Translations under genes and position numbers: made by a program | Notes under the pieces: model-generated | Database searches by the model: none | What the model saw: the letters and a program-made list of their open reading frames with translations, nothing else | Told to the model about the DNA's origin: nothing | Virus record (IMG/VR): IMGVR_UViG_3300036830_000109 | Coordinates: 1 to 23,238 of that record | Length of the DNA: 23,238 nucleotides | Source of the DNA: a virus | Reading direction: 5' to 3' (one strand) | Shown here: positions 21,915 through 23,238 of the stretch, one piece after another | Layout of the letters: every line of letters starts with the position of its first letter | Position numbering within the stretch: the first letter of the stretch is position 1

Positions 21915-22342
21915 TGCGCATACTCCCCCTTGGACTCATTCTTGTCATCGGTCTCTGCGGGCATCCGGCTCGCGCGGACGTTCTGACCTCGATCGGTTGC
22001 GCAATCCTTCCGTCGCAATGCCAGATGCCGGTGCCTGCGCCGACGAGGCGTCTATCGAGCAAGCCTGTTGCACCAAAGCACGTTGCGACCAAGCCTGTGA
22101 AGGCCAAAGCCGTACAGGCGATGCCGGTGAAGGCGCCGCCATTGCATGCGGCCAGCGTCCCCACGCCAAAGCCAAGGCCTAAGCCTAAGCCGGTTAAATC
22201 TCGTCGCTCATCGCGCGCGGCGCAACACCCGCATCTCGACAAGAACGCTCGCACCCTTGACGTGCAGGTCAACGTCCCGGCGCGGCTGATGGCGCATAAG
22301 CCGCCGGCGAATCATAAGGGCCGCGCCAAAAAGCATCGCTGA
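21911..22342 (+). CDS. exported Lys/Pro-rich protein
   Basis: A 143-aa protein whose ATG 21911 overlaps the endolysin stop. An in-frame start at 21881 is less likely. Residues 1-22 are a signal peptide (MMRILPLGLILVIGLCGHPA then RA), with probable cleavage at ARA/DV. The mature part is strongly basic and Pro-rich (PTPKPRPKPKPVKSRRSSR) with Cys30 and Cys37. It could bind peptidoglycan, lipopolysaccharide or DNA in the periplasm. Its place between endolysin and spanins suggests a lysis accessory role. I recognise no family. Confidence 0.65.
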   Translation: MMRILPLGLILVIGLCGHPARADVLTSIGCAILPSQCQMPVPAPTRRLSSKPVAPKHVATKPVKAKAVQAMPVKAPPLHAASVPTPKPRPKPKPVKSRRSSRAAQHPHLDKNARTLDVQVNVPARLMAHKPPANHKGRAKKHR

Positions 22343-22365
22343 TCATCAACCAGGGATCACATCTC

Positions 22366-22899
22366 ATGCTCGCTATACTTGTCGCGGCTGTCAGTAGCCT
22401 CGGCCCGCTGGCGCTTGCTGGCGGACCGCTCGGCATCGCTCTTGCTTGGGGCGGTAGCTTTGTGGCGAATAAGACGGTCAAGATCGTCGCGATCTGCGCC
22501 GGTCTGCTCTTGCTGATCAGCGTGAGCGTCGGCCTGACCATCCACATCAAAAACCTTGAAGCCGATCGAGCGGCCTACAAGCTACTCAAGGCCGAGCATG
22601 AGTCGCTCGAAGCCTATTACGGTTGCCCGTTGCGCGCCGAGCATGAGCGCGATCTTGGCGCCTGCCTGACCGCCCGCGAGCGTGATGTAGAAAAGGCCCG
22701 CGCCGAAAAGCTTGCGGAATTGCAGCGCCAGGCTGCGCAAGCGCAAGCCGATCTGGCCGATGCCACGGCAAAAAACGAACAGCTATCGGGCGCGCTCGAT
22801 GATTTTATCAATAGCCGCGCCGCCGGCGGCGACGGCCCGGTGCCGCAGGTCTTGAAAGATTATTGGGCGCATGAGCGCGCCGAAAGGGGGCACCGATGA
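22366..22899 (+). CDS. inner-membrane spanin-like protein (Rz type)
   Basis: A 177-aa protein with two hydrophobic N-terminal segments (about residues 1-30 and 38-61, VAICAGLLLLISVSVGLTIH) followed by a long Ala/Glu/Lys-rich coiled coil (about 62-145) with Cys87 and Cys100. That is the layout of an i-spanin, except that lambda Rz has a single transmembrane segment. It overlaps the next, lipoprotein, gene by ATGA, the usual i-/o-spanin pairing. It would bridge the envelope and fuse the membranes at the last step of lysis. Confidence 0.7.
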   Translation: MLAILVAAVSSLGPLALAGGPLGIALAWGGSFVANKTVKIVAICAGLLLLISVSVGLTIHIKNLEADRAAYKLLKAEHESLEAYYGCPLRAEHERDLGACLTARERDVEKARAEKLAELQRQAAQAQADLADATAKNEQLSGALDDFINSRAAGGDGPVPQVLKDYWAHERAERGHR

Positions 22900-23207
22900 T
22901 GCGTGTCGCTATCTTGATGGCAATCGCGCTGGCGCTCGGCGGTTGCGTTACCGACCAGCCGGCCGCCCCATTAATGGCCGAGGTCATCGGCCCGACATTT
23001 TCGGAGAGTCAATTCGCCTGCGGCCAGCGGCCCTTGCCGCCAGATGATCCGAATGCTGTCGGTCCCGCCGCCGGCTCGGCCGCCGCGCATTACGAAAACC
23101 GGCTCGGCACCTGGGGGCAATCCTGCGCTAACCGGCTCACCGCGATCGGTGCGCAATTGAAATCGGCCGGCCAAGTGGTCACCGCAAATGCGGGGGCGGC
23201 GCGATGA
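22896..23207 (+). CDS. outer-membrane lipoprotein spanin-like (Rz1 type)
   Basis: A 103-aa protein with a lipoprotein signal ending LALGGC (Cys17 acylated), then CGQRPLPPDDP near residues 42-52 and a TWGQSCANRL segment with Cys77. The Pro-rich part and lipobox fit an o-spanin. It is longer than lambda Rz1 (60 aa) and out of frame with, rather than nested within, the i-spanin gene. AAAGGGGG (22883-22890) precedes ATG 22896; ATG 22899 is an alternative. The stop overlaps the next start as ATGA. Confidence 0.72.
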   Translation: MMRVAILMAIALALGGCVTDQPAAPLMAEVIGPTFSESQFACGQRPLPPDDPNAVGPAAGSAAAHYENRLGTWGQSCANRLTAIGAQLKSAGQVVTANAGAAR

Positions 23208-23238
23208 ATACGTTGCCCCCCGATGTTGCGCTATTCGT
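23204..23238 (+). CDS. start of a further gene (partial)
   Basis: ATG 23204 overlaps the o-spanin stop (ATGA) and reads MNTLPPDVALF before the window ends. The coupling suggests it belongs to the same operon. No function can be given from 11 residues. Confidence 0.5.
   Translation, partial: MNTLPPDVALF

Noticed and set aside
1-23238. Anti-phage defence system, toxin-antitoxin pair or novel enzyme operon
   Set aside because: Every gene fits head, tail, fibre or lysis roles by sequence or position. No nuclease, helicase, reverse transcriptase or toxin motif was seen.
1-23238. tRNA genes, CRISPR arrays, insertion sequences, attachment sites
   Set aside because: No cloverleaf-like sequence, regular spacer array, transposase or flanking repeat was found by reading. 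Intergenic gaps are all under 100 bases once E' is counted.

Overview
This window is the late (morphogenesis and lysis) region of a tailed bacteriophage or prophage with a contractile, P2-type tail. The DNA is GC-rich by eye. Codon choice, the protein families and the compact forward-strand layout suit an alphaproteobacterial host, possibly Hyphomicrobiales; that host call is inference. All real genes are on the + strand with short gaps or ATGA-type overlaps. No terminase, portal, integrase, repressor, tRNA or CRISPR is visible, so the window cannot show whether this is a free phage or a prophage.

Layout. (1) 1-3044: a lambda E-type major capsid protein, a terminator, two head-tail or tail-completion candidates, and the baseplate spike gpV. 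(2) 3066-7501: baseplate gpJ, a long gpI, and a 763-aa appendage protein not assigned to a family. (3) 7503-9894: first fibre cassette, with two small proteins, a 377-aa fibre with a Mtd-like N-terminus and a compositionally distinct C-terminal domain, a small chaperone-like protein and a cupin. (4) 9901-18478: gpW (moved from its P2 position), sheath FI, tube FII, a CHAP-type hydrolase, gpE with a -1 frameshift extension E', tape measure T, then U, X and D. (5) 18515-20223: second fibre cassette, with a small protein, a collagen-like miniprotein and a 397-aa fibre in the same frame as the miniprotein. (6) 20269-end: lysis cassette, with a predicted lipoprotein M15 peptidase, a holin-like membrane protein, a GH19 endolysin, an exported Lys/Pro-rich protein, an inner/outer-membrane spanin pair, and the start of one more gene.

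Apart from the displaced gpW and the relocated lysis genes, the order V-J-I-fibres-FI-FII-E/E'-T-U-X-D matches P2. The capsid belongs to another lineage, so the phage is mosaic. The most notable observations are: a classic T TTT TTG frameshift site producing gpE-E'; a second in-frame copy of that heptamer upstream followed by a well-placed hairpin; a perfect 24-nt palindrome over the capsid start codon; an extra beta-rich module inside the sheath; a collagen miniprotein separated from the fibre by one in-frame stop; a repeated C-terminal IDGG motif; and a putative membrane-anchored murein peptidase. I found no defence system or other wholly new pathway; the novelty is in tail and lysis architecture.
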